Translations under genes and position numbers: made by a program
The notes under the pieces: generated by a model
The model's database searches: none
What the model saw: only the letters and a program-made list of their open reading frames with translations
Told to the model about the DNA's origin: nothing
Assembly (NCBI GenBank): GCA_021927905.1
Contig: BLLK01000019.1
Span: forward strand, 620,001 to 684,000
Length of the DNA stretch: 64,000 nt
Direction: 5' to 3'
Source: Chaetoceros tenuissimus
Lineage: Eukaryota > Bacillariophyta > Thalassiosirophyceae > Chaetocerotales > Chaetocerotaceae
Shown here: piece after piece, positions 32,925 through 42,044 of the stretch
How the letters are laid out: each line of letters opens with the position of its first letter
Position numbering within the stretch: the stretch's first letter is position 1

Positions 32925-33085
32925 GTAAAACGTATATGCTAGATAGCGATTCTTCTCCTTTGGGTGATGGAGGAGGAACGAATATATTTGAAGGAGCAAC
33001 TGCATCTACGATGCGATGAGATTTGGAATTTCATCTTGTAGTTGGTGCAAAGTTGAATAAATACACAACAGTAACGATTGGATCT

Positions 33086-33601
33086 TTATTGTGAGTGATA
33101 TAAAATAAGACATATAAATTTACAAAGCTGCGACACGACTTTTTCGAAATTTCCCTTCACCTTTGCGCCATGCCGAGAAATCCAATCCATAAGGCTCACG
33201 TCGTCTTCGAGAATCAACTCTTTACCAACTTGATGAACAGAGTAGCTTAGTTTTGCTCTGTCTGATTTGGTCTTGTAGTAGGAAAATCTTTTAAAGTTTT
33301 CATCTTTTTCTTCTTTGGCAATTTCAGCTGGCAGAAAATCTTCGATAAATTGATCGTCACTTTTCAAAGAGGATCTAGACTCCTCATCCCTTTGATTTGC
33401 ATTTTCATTCTCGGAGGTAGGAATATTGAACTTAACTAATGACAGCATTCTTGGAGATCTATTTCTAATACTAAGTAGAGATGAGTAAGAAGAAGTTGTG
33501 TCCTTACCGTCTTTACCCCCCTCCTTGTTCGCGTTGGAGAGGATCACAATGCTTGTATGATGCCCGTATTCTTTCTGAGAAGAACTTCTGCTCGTAATCA
33601 T
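33086..33601 (-). CDS. Small hypothetical protein, 5' exon possibly missing
   Basis: 171 residues from an ATG at 33601 (MITSRSSSQKEYG). Hydrophilic, Lys/Ser rich in the first half, with LEDDVSLMDWISRHGAKVKG near the end and a hydrophobic last turn. Directly upstream on the minus strand is CTCTTATTGTTTCAG, a good splice acceptor, so the real start may lie in an upstream exon that I could not identify. No family recognised. Confidence 0.45.
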   Translation of the reverse strand: MITSRSSSQKEYGHHTSIVILSNANKEGGKDGKDTTSSYSSLLSIRNRSPRMLSLVKFNIPTSENENANQRDEESRSSLKSDDQFIEDFLPAEIAKEEKDENFKRFSYYKTKSDRAKLSYSVHQVGKELILEDDVSLMDWISRHGAKVKGNFEKVVSQLCKFICLILYHSQ

Positions 33602-34009
33602 TAATTTACCCTGAAACAATAAGAGATGGAGAAAGATTACACTAATAGCTCAGAGATGTTAATCTTCATCTATTGTGTAGATGTGGCAGATTAAAAATAA
33701 TGTTCGATATCTAAATCATGTATGCAGCTTTAGAATTTATCTTACCTTTTCTCAAGTTGAAATGAATTCTTTCATAAGTACGTACCTACATATGACCAAA
33801 TGAATAAATCAATGGAAAATAGCCCATCTTACGACTTTTACTGAGGATCATCTTCAACTAGACATCACGATCTAAGAAAATGACAACACTAAAATAGACG
33901 ACACAAAAATCTTTTTCTTTTTACACCGTGCACCTCTCCTCGCTGTTGAGCGAAGAAAGATACATCCAAAAATAGGTCCATCATTATCGCTTTGTATGAT
34001 ACTTGACCA
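33602..34009. other. Intergenic between divergent genes
   Basis: May hold an upstream exon of the minus-strand hypothetical gene (a GTAAGA donor-like site lies near 33745 on that strand) and the promoter of the subtilase. Nothing else seen. Confidence 0.35.
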
Positions 34010-35881
34010 ATGAAGAGAATTTCACTTCAATATGCCGTTTTTTTCGCGTTCGGGGCTTTTCTCTTCATTCTTGTATCTCACAATTCAATAGTAGATGATG
34101 GACACAGCAGCCATGATGAGAACTCTCTCACTGGAAAAGAATCGGCATCGGAACTAAACTTTGAGAATGCATTTCGAAGCATAGAGGAAGAAGATATCGA
34201 GATAAACATGGACAATACCTTGGAACAAACAAGATTAGATGATTTGGACGAAGATAGATTTATTGTGAAATACAAAGAAGGATCAATTATATATTCACAA
34301 AGAATAGAATCTGCAGATTGAAATGAAATAGACGGAGGTAACCGCAAACTAAAACATTTGGATGAAAATGAAACAGATAGAAAATTGTACACAGCACATG
34401 CATACAACTTTCTTGGGGAAGATTACTTGGAAATTATACATGGGCAAAAGATACAAGCTGCACTTTGGGAATTGCATCCAGATGTGGAATACGTTGAACA
34501 AGATTCTAAAATGTTTTTGATGCAGAATGGACGAGGAAATGAAGTAAGACCATATGGACTTTTACATTCTCAGGCATTAAAAGTTTCTGATGAATATGTC
34601 GGAAATAGAAAGGTTTGTATCGTAGATACTGGATATGATAGATCTCATCCAGACTTACCGTCGGGAGATTGGGTTACAGGATCATCAGCTTCGAAAAAAG
34701 TACCATGGTGTGAAGATGGAATTGGTCACGGGTAAGTTCAGATCAAAGTTGGCTTGTATAGAGTTTCCTTTTGTTTGGTAAATTCTCACTGATTGGTTGG
34801 TAGAACGCACATTGCAGGAATAATAGGAGGGTTAGGAAACAATGGTAGAGGTGTTATGGGAGTCATTCGTAATGGAATGCTCAAACTTCATATAGTGAGG
34901 GTATTTGATGACAAGAAGAAATGGGTTTGGAAATCTAGAATGATTGCGGCAGTTGAAGAATGTGCAAAGAATGATTCGAATATAATAAGCCTTTCTATCG
35001 GATCATCAAAACCAACCAAGTTCGAAGCAAAAACATACGAACGCTTGCTGAAAAAGAAAAATATATTAGTCATAGCTGCAGGAGGTAATTCAGGAGACTC
35101 TACTTATTCATATCCAGCCATGTCATGAGTGTGGCAGCGGTGAATGCCAGTGGTAGAAAAGCAAAGTTCTCATCATTTAATGACAAAATTGATATCGCTG
35201 CCGCTGGAGTAAATGTTTACTCTACTTTACCAAACAATCAGTATGGTTTTATGAGTGGGACTTCATATAGTGCGCCATACGTTGTGGGAGTTGCTGCATT
35301 AATCTGGAGTTTTGACACAAGTAAAAGTGCCAAAGATGTGTGGGATGCATTGGTGACTAGTGCAAATGACAAGGGGCAACCAGGATACGATGAAAAGTTT
35401 GGACATGGTACAGTGAATGCATTAGGAGCGGCAAAAATACTAGGGTATCAACCGCCATGCACGGACAATCCTGTAAACTGGTCATTAAATTTGTTTACTT
35501 TGAGTGTAGACTGTGATTGGTTTTACGTAAACGAAAGCTTTTGTTCATGGTTTGGTGGCGATGACTATATAGGGACAAATGGACAAATTGGCAACATTGC
35601 ATGCTGTGTGTGCAATGGTGGAACAAGAACAGCTGCTGATAATATACTTAAAGCCTGCAAAGATGATGATGATTGGTATGATAGGTAAGTTTGCAGCATC
35701 TTTTCACCAAAGAAAAGTGCGTTCTTGTCCTCTAAATATTTTCACTTTGAACAGCGATGGCGAAAGATTCAATTGTGAATGGTACTCTCAGAAAGATACA
35801 CGATGTTCCAAGTTTGGAAGGAGATTTAGAAACTTTGGGAAAACAGCTTCTGAGGTATGTTGTATTTGTAAGGACAAGTAA
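34010..35881 (+). pseudogene. Secreted subtilisin-like protease (S8) with Cys-rich tail, interrupted
   Basis: ATG at 34010 followed by a signal peptide (YAVFFAFGAFLFILVS). Next is an I9-type inhibitor propeptide (RFIVKYKEGS to WELHPDVEYVEQDSK), then the S8 domain with all catalytic parts: Asp in VDTGYDRSHPDL, His in GHGTHIAGI (across a 72-nt intron, 34732-34803), the oxyanion Asn in AAGGNSG, and Ser in SGTSYSAPYVVG. After a second intron (35685-35754, 70 nt) the protein ends in two Cys-rich modules of the form C-x-W-Y ... ACCVC / VCCICKD, a pattern I know from diatom secreted proteins. Two lesions: an in-frame TGA at 34319 in the propeptide, and a frame change at about 35120 where the expected YPASYPSVMSVAAV segment is shortened to YPA-MSVAAV. 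Otherwise well preserved, so inactivation is recent, or the assembly is wrong there. Confidence 0.75.
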
Positions 35882-36110
35882 ACAGAAAACAGGATTGAAG
35901 AGGCGCAGATTGATTTGAAATTATTATTGGTCCGGTGATAAAAGCAATTCGCAGTATCCCTAGCCTCAATGTTCGGCAGTCGTGGAAATGCCAGACAAAT
36001 TTTCAAAAGCAGAGCATCGTTATAAATACTCGTAAAGATACAAAAGACAGCATATATTAGGGATGTGGTCTGTCATAAGAGGGTAAAAATAAACAAATAC
36101 ACATATTAAT

Positions 36111-38618
36111 TTATGCATCTTTGCCTCGACTCTCTTTCAATAATCTATCAAGGCATTTTCTAGTTTCTACTGTATTAGCATGATGAGCACCAAGTACGGC
36201 TTCCCTTTTCAAAAGACACTTTCTGAAGAGAATTTCTGCTTTTTCATGTTTCCCCTTGTTCTCGTACATAACAGCAAGATTGTGAATAGACTGCAAGGTT
36301 TCGGGATGATTAGATCCAAGGATAGCTTCTCTTTTCGAAAGACATTCTCTGTACAATAGTTCAGCTTCATCGTACTTGCCTTGCCTACTATACAATCCAG
36401 CGAGATTACCAATTGATTGTAAAGTTTCAGGGTGATCAGATCCAAGGGTATCTTCTCTTTTCGATAGACAATCTTTTAGCAATTTTTCAGCAGTTTCATA
36501 TTCTGCTAGTCTGCAGTGCAAAGTAGCAAGATTATTTATTGTTTGCAAAGTATCAGAATGCGTCACGCCAAGTATAGCCTTCATCTTTCCAATACATTCT
36601 TCATATTGCCGTTTTGACTTTTCATAGTCCTTTTTCCTACTATACAACCCAGCAAGATTGTTCATAGACTTCAATGTCTCTGGATGAGATTCTCCTAAAT
36701 TATTCTCTCTTCTTGATAAGCAATCTTGATAAAGAGGCTCTGCTTCATCATACCTCCCCTGACTATGGTACAAATTAGCTAGATTGTTCATAGACTGCAA
36801 AGTGTCCATATGATTGGCTCCAAGTAAAGTTTTCCTTCTAGATAAGCAGTCTTCAAAGAGCGGTTCAGCCTTGTCATAATTCCCTTGCTTACAATACAGA
36901 GCCCCAAGATTGTTGATAGAAGTCAGCGTGTCAGGATCATCAGGTCCAAGTAACGTCCTCCTTTTTGAAAGGCAGTATCGAAAGAGAGATTCAGCCTTAT
37001 CATATTTTCCTTGATTCTCATACAATGTGGCAAGCTTGTTCATTGATTTCAACGTTTTGGGATGATCTTCCCCAGCTATCTTCTGATTCTTTGACAAACA
37101 ATCTTGAAAGAACGGTTCTGTTTTGTCATAATCCCCTTGCCTATAATACAATCCAGCTAGATTGCTTAGAGAAGTAAGTGTATCGGGATGATAATGTCCT
37201 AGAATCTCCTCCCTTTTGGATAAACATTCTTTATACAGTGGCTCTGCTTTATCATATTCACCTTGAGCATTGTATAAAACAGCGAGGTTACTCATTGAGC
37301 TCAAAGTATCTGGATGATAAGGCCCCAATATATTCTCTCTCTTTGACAAACAATCTCTACATATCGGTTCAGCAGTATCATATTCCCCTAATCTGTAATA
37401 CAACCCAGCAAGGTTACGAATACTTTCCAATGTGTCAGGATTATTACTGCCTAGCACTATCTCCCTTTTCGAAAGACATTCTCTAAGTAGTTGCTCTGCT
37501 TTGTCATATTTCCCTTGACTAAAACATAATTCCGCGAGGCTATTCATGGCTTGCAAAGTATCGGCATTATAAGGACGTAGGATACTGGTCCTAGAGGAAA
37601 GGCAATCCTCCAACAGCGGCTCTGCTTCGTCATATTTTCCTTGATCTTTATACAAATTTCCCACAAGAAATTTGAAATCTACTTGATCAAGCGACCATTC
37701 TTCAAGTTTTCCTAATTCCTTTAGCCCTAGTTCCAGAACCCAATTTCGCATTTGTTCAAGAATAATTAAGTTCAATTTTGCGAACCCGACTTCATTCCTC
37801 ATTACTGAATGTATACGCACTTCATCTGTATAATTGGTAGCTTCACTTCTTTCCGCATTGACAATACTCAGCATTTTGTTTATGATTTTAGTGGGTCCAT
37901 TTTTGCATTCTTGAATAAAATCATGTTGCTCCTTGCTACCCATTGTAATCTCGAACTTCGTGCTAGAAGGAGCTGAACAATACGATTCATAAATACACCA
38001 TGCACGTGTATATGCCAGTGGATCTCTCCAATTAGGTACGACCACTACAGTATGACCAATTTCTACAATTGCATTCTTGAATGTAGTGGCCCACCATTCG
38101 GAAGGTAAATTAGAAGATAAGTTTTGATTATAGGAGAGTAAATCAAACCAGATAATTGTATCCGGTTCATCTTTGAAATGTTCTGCCAACACATCAAGAA
38201 CATCCAAAAATTTGCACTGCCATGCATGGGAAATGAATACAGTGGCAGTTGCAACTACTTCTTCCGCCTTATTAGATTTTGTCTTTTTAAGAATCATATC
38301 ACAGTAAGAAAGTTTACATCTTTTCGTTTTCGGTTTGATGAATTGATTGCACACATCTGTAGTGGTGAGTCCTTCCAAAGCTTTTCTACCGCCGCAATCG
38401 TGTATAAATTGATTCAAGATATACGATAGCTTGATTCCATTTTTTGGAAATGGAATATTTTCCATGGATGCAGCGTTTGGATTCTCCGTGTCGCTCTTTA
38501 CAGTTCTCCTGATGATGGGATTCGTGTCAATCACAATATCAGCTTCATTAGGATTCTCCTTCCTTCCCTGCCGATTGTAGGCATCTCGAACTGCTGCATC
38601 ACTTGCACAGTTTCCCAT
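36111..38618 (-). CDS. N-myristoylation-type TIR-like / tetratricopeptide repeat protein
   Basis: 835 residues from an ATG at 38618. It starts MGNCASDA: Gly2 with Ser6 fits N-myristoylation and Cys4 fits palmitoylation, which would anchor the protein to a membrane. Residues 60-110 form a GG-containing module (CGGRKALEGLTTTDVC). Residues about 124-215 look TIR-like: ATVFISHAW, IIWFDLLSYNQ, IGHTVVVVPNWRDP and TRAWCIYESYC, where W207-x3-E211 corresponds to the WxxxE catalytic motif of NADase TIRs (inference). From about 316 there are 12 kinesin-light-chain-type TPRs of 42 residues (NLAGLYYRQGDYDKAEPL pattern), almost perfectly regular. Single exon, intact. Likely a membrane-tethered signalling scaffold, perhaps a sensor. 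Confidence 0.85.
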   Translation of the reverse strand: MGNCASDAAVRDAYNRQGRKENPNEADIVIDTNPIIRRTVKSDTENPNAASMENIPFPKNGIKLSYILNQFIHDCGGRKALEGLTTTDVCNQFIKPKTKRCKLSYCDMILKKTKSNKAEEVVATATVFISHAWQCKFLDVLDVLAEHFKDEPDTIIWFDLLSYNQNLSSNLPSEWWATTFKNAIVEIGHTVVVVPNWRDPLAYTRAWCIYESYCSAPSSTKFEITMGSKEQHDFIQECKNGPTKIINKMLSIVNAERSEATNYTDEVRIHSVMRNEVGFAKLNLIILEQMRNWVLELGLKELGKLEEWSLDQVDFKFLVGNLYKDQGKYDEAEPLLEDCLSSRTSILRPYNADTLQAMNSLAELCFSQGKYDKAEQLLRECLSKREIVLGSNNPDTLESIRNLAGLYYRLGEYDTAEPICRDCLSKRENILGPYHPDTLSSMSNLAVLYNAQGEYDKAEPLYKECLSKREEILGHYHPDTLTSLSNLAGLYYRQGDYDKTEPFFQDCLSKNQKIAGEDHPKTLKSMNKLATLYENQGKYDKAESLFRYCLSKRRTLLGPDDPDTLTSINNLGALYCKQGNYDKAEPLFEDCLSRRKTLLGANHMDTLQSMNNLANLYHSQGRYDEAEPLYQDCLSRRENNLGESHPETLKSMNNLAGLYSRKKDYEKSKRQYEECIGKMKAILGVTHSDTLQTINNLATLHCRLAEYETAEKLLKDCLSKREDTLGSDHPETLQSIGNLAGLYSRQGKYDEAELLYRECLSKREAILGSNHPETLQSIHNLAVMYENKGKHEKAEILFRKCLLKREAVLGAHHANTVETRKCLDRLLKESRGKDA

Positions 38619-39046
38619 TCTGCTATAGTATGTGTGTCGTTAGATAGTTAGTTAGTTAGCTTAAAGTTCGTAATAGAAATAACTATAGAGGAATACGAGT
38701 ATGGTTGTTCTAGTTACCTCTTTCAAAAGAAAAGAGTGAAAGAAAAATGTTGGATGTCAACGTGTCAACATCAAAAAGGAGAATCTTTTGACGACTGTCA
38801 AAATACGTCACAGAGGAAAAAGGCCTAATGACATAGGTCCAACCATGACCCACATGATTCCCCAAGTAAAAATACAACTACTACGGATTTCCTATGAAAA
38901 ATAATACCATAAATATCTTTATGTGCTTTTTATATACATATTAATTTGTGAGTAAATGAGGATCTCAGGAAGTCGAAATGTTTAGAGATTCTCTCCACAT
39001 ACGCAATAAACCAATGTCATTTGGAAACTAACATGTACTTTTATGA
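38619..39046. other. Intergenic
   Basis: Promoter of the TIR-TPR gene (minus) and 3' flank of the sulfatase. A short TTAG/TTAGTTAG run lies near 38641-38657. Nothing else seen. Confidence 0.4.
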
Positions 39047-41614
39047 TTAAGTGCCATATAAAATGAAAGTTGTCAGAATTACCAAATGCGAGGATAACCA
39101 AAACGAAAATGATTTAGAAGCAGACTTTTGTAGAGTACCATTGTTGGACGGTATTGCTGATTTGCTATTGCTCGGTAATGATGATGGACTCGAAGACGTA
39201 GTAGTGCTTGGAGATTCTGTAGGATCATGAGACGGCATGGCTGATTTGCTATTACTAGGTAATGACGATGGCCTTGAAGACATGGTAATGCTTGGAGATT
39301 CTGTAGGATCATGAGACGGTAAGGCTGATTTGCTATTGCTTGGTAATGATGATGGACTCGAAGACGTAGTAGTGCTTGGAGATTCTGTAGGATCATGAGA
39401 CGGTAAAGCTGAGTTGCCATTGCTCGGTAATGATGATGGCCTTGAAGACACGGTAGTGCTTGGAGATTCTGTAGGATCATGAGACGGTAAAGCTGAGTTG
39501 TCATTGCTCGGCAATGATGATGGTCGGGAGGATATAATAGCACTTGGTAGTGGAGATGAAGAAGGTGGCTCTTTGTGAGATGATAATGTAGTTGGAAAGG
39601 CCGAATGTATGCTTGATGGTACAGAACTTGGGACGTCTGTTGCAGTTTGTGAGGTAGTAGTAGATGGCGAATACGAAGGTCTTGAGCTAGATATAGATGA
39701 AGGTTCTGATGAAGAGGAACCAGACGGCTCTAGTGAGGGTAGAAAAGATGGTTCAAACGATTTTCGCATCGAGGGCTTACTACTGAAAGAAGGTAAATAA
39801 CTTGAAGATGGGGACTGTGAAGGTTGTGGACTTGATGTCGGACTAGGGCTTAAAGATGGTTCATGAGATAAAAATCGATCAGGATAGTACGGGTTTTCAC
39901 CAGAATCTTTGTACAAACGGCATGAATCTCGAAATCTTCCACATACTGAATTGCATTTAATTTCACCAAGAATCATAGTTTCACATCTAGCCCCATCATC
40001 TTCTATGAAGTATTCACAAGTTACATTCATTCCTTGATCAGGTTCAGCTGCTAAAAGTTCAAAGTGCCCCTCAACATCTAAAGGGCAAACTCCAATCTGA
40101 CGCAACTTTGAACTCAGATGCTCTTTTAAATTGTTGTAAAACCAGGAGTCCTCGCGAAGTAAATTTCTTTCTTCCTTCACATCATTTTTGAGATTAAACA
40201 GATATTCTTCCTTGGGATTAGTATATGTGATGACGTATTTGTAGTGACCGTATCGGATAGCCTGCGACTGTGACTGCTTATCCCAAATCCAAATGCCATA
40301 GTATTTTCGATCACTGGCAGACTGCTCCGATCTAGCATGATTAGCAAAACTTATCGAATCTTGAGCAGATCCATTTGGAATATCGAAACCAGCGAAGTCT
40401 CCAAGGGTAGCATATATATCATTGAGACCAACTAATCCTGTTCTCTTTTCGTCAGCTGGCAAAATTCCATCGTATCGCATAATCAAGGGTATGGTATGTC
40501 CACCTTCCCAAATTTCGTTCTTACCACCGCGGAAATGACGACCAAATTCATCTCTATGACCAAAATGAACAAGGCCTCCATTGTCGCTTGTGAAGATGAT
40601 TAATGTATTGTTCATTAAACTACGATCTTCAATAGACGATATCATTGACCCTACAACCAAATCCATTTCATATAACATATCTAGATGAGGATGACTAAAA
40701 GTCCCTGCTACAGGAGTACCATCGGTATAGAACTTTGTTGGAGAATGAGGTGCATGGACTTGTCCAAGACCCACATATAAAAAGAAAGGATCTGCTGTAT
40801 CGTGGTTCTCTAAGAAATCATCTACTTCCTTGACTAGTCTCATATTATATTCTGTTGAGTCCCAATTAGGATCTCCTTCACCTGCTTTTGAAATGATAGA
40901 TTCGCCATTGTCATTTACTGTATACGTTCCCTTCTGCCAAAACTTGATGTTATCTATATCGGTTTGCAAATGGCCATTACGAAAAAATGAGTACGGTGCA
41001 GACTGAATTCCTGACATTGTATAGAATGATTCGTCAAACCCAATATCGTTTGGACCACCTTCCATAGGTTTGTTCCAATCAATATTGCAACAGCTCAATG
41101 GGCGTTGTTTATCCTCACTATATGTTCCTCCAGATGGCACTCTACCTCCTAAATGCCATTTGCCGAACATACCAGTATGGTAATTTAATTGATCCTTGAG
41201 TACTTGTGCAATACTTTTCTGGTTATTGATGAATTGATTTTGTCCCGCTTTGAAATTCCATGATCCATTTTTAAGGAAACCTCTATGCGGATAGTTTCCT
41301 GACAACAGCATGTATCTACTCGGTGCACATAGAGGTGAAGCATGAGCATCCATAAACGTAACACCCTTAGACTGAAGCTTTTGGATATTTGTCATAGGGA
41401 CTATGTTGTCGCCCCAATAAGGGATATCAGATGTCCCTACATCATCAGCAAGTATAAGAAGGATGTTTGGTTTATTCCGTTCTAAAATTTTTCGTCCAGA
41501 GTTGTTATCTTGTATCTTTTTCACAATTGAATTTTCTACTTTATTTGCATTACATAGAAGTGCAAGGAGCAGCAACTGAGGAAGAATAATCATAATGGCA
41601 AAGACCGCTTTCAT
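39047..41614 (-). CDS. Secreted sulfatase with Ser/Pro repeat tail
   Basis: 855 residues from the ATG at 41614 (MKAVFAIMIILPQLLLLALL, signal peptide); the frame extends six codons further only through a TTG. The S1 sulfatase signature is present: metal ligands in LLILADDVGTSD (D57, D58), C96 in SPLCAPSR (C-x-P-S-R, the cysteine converted to formylglycine), GKWHLGGR, and FTSDNGG. A Cys-rich segment (RCETMILGEIKCNSVCGRF) follows the catalytic domain, then about 260 Ser/Pro/Thr-rich residues with 28-residue tandem repeats. The end is hydrophobic (WLSSHLVILTTFILYGT), like a GPI-attachment signal or membrane anchor. Expected role: removal of sulfate from sulfated polysaccharides at the cell surface or wall. 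Confidence 0.9.
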   Translation of the reverse strand: MKAVFAIMIILPQLLLLALLCNANKVENSIVKKIQDNNSGRKILERNKPNILLILADDVGTSDIPYWGDNIVPMTNIQKLQSKGVTFMDAHASPLCAPSRYMLLSGNYPHRGFLKNGSWNFKAGQNQFINNQKSIAQVLKDQLNYHTGMFGKWHLGGRVPSGGTYSEDKQRPLSCCNIDWNKPMEGGPNDIGFDESFYTMSGIQSAPYSFFRNGHLQTDIDNIKFWQKGTYTVNDNGESIISKAGEGDPNWDSTEYNMRLVKEVDDFLENHDTADPFFLYVGLGQVHAPHSPTKFYTDGTPVAGTFSHPHLDMLYEMDLVVGSMISSIEDRSLMNNTLIIFTSDNGGLVHFGHRDEFGRHFRGGKNEIWEGGHTIPLIMRYDGILPADEKRTGLVGLNDIYATLGDFAGFDIPNGSAQDSISFANHARSEQSASDRKYYGIWIWDKQSQSQAIRYGHYKYVITYTNPKEEYLFNLKNDVKEERNLLREDSWFYNNLKEHLSSKLRQIGVCPLDVEGHFELLAAEPDQGMNVTCEYFIEDDGARCETMILGEIKCNSVCGRFRDSCRLYKDSGENPYYPDRFLSHEPSLSPSPTSSPQPSQSPSSSYLPSFSSKPSMRKSFEPSFLPSLEPSGSSSSEPSSISSSRPSYSPSTTTSQTATDVPSSVPSSIHSAFPTTLSSHKEPPSSSPLPSAIISSRPSSLPSNDNSALPSHDPTESPSTTVSSRPSSLPSNGNSALPSHDPTESPSTTTSSSPSSLPSNSKSALPSHDPTESPSITMSSRPSSLPSNSKSAMPSHDPTESPSTTTSSSPSSLPSNSKSAIPSNNGTLQKSASKSFSFWLSSHLVILTTFILYGT
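39146..39532 (-). repeat. 84-bp coding minisatellite in the sulfatase tail
   Basis: Four complete 28-residue units of the type SSRPSSLPSNSKSALPSHDP-TESPSTTT and one partial unit. They differ in a few positions (NDN/NGN/NSK; TTV/TTT/ITM). The antisense strand is also open here, which is a by-product of the repeat. Confidence 0.9.
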
Positions 41615-42044
41615 AGCTGAAATTGATTCCAATAAAACAACTTGATTGGCCCCTTATTCTATCTGCTGCCATATTAGAAAAGATTTCAGATTCTAGATGT
41701 GACGATGTGACACTTTGATAAAAGGTCTGAAAATAAGTAATGATGTCTAACGTTAAAAAGCTGTTATTTGAGTACCATAGTACGTACATCAGTGATGTCA
41801 ATTTTTAAAATTATCACCCAGTACGTACAGAAGGTGGATCTTCTATCAACATCACCACGCTGACGAGCAGACACAAGACAGAACAAGTATCTTTCCTTGA
41901 TATCCCTAATTAATTCATCGTAGCAACAACAAAAAACAAGAACTCACCCCAATCATCCGCACACAATACTTATTATTGTTGGTGATAGTAAAACCAAGGT
42001 AAAACGATTTTTGCTACTGTAGCGCAGCCACATTACGAGATACC
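41615..42044. other. Intergenic, divergent promoter region
   Basis: Separates the sulfatase (minus) from the urea transporter (plus). Short GTACGTAC-like repeats occur near 41781 and 41820. No gene seen. Confidence 0.4.

Noticed and set aside
34319-34321. TGA in the subtilase as a selenocysteine codon
   Set aside because: It lies in the propeptide where selenocysteine is not expected, and a second independent break exists downstream.
39079-39543. 154-codon minus-strand frame in a second frame of the sulfatase tail
   Set aside because: It is a shadow of the 84-bp repeat; the sulfatase frame is the one with signal peptide and catalytic motifs.
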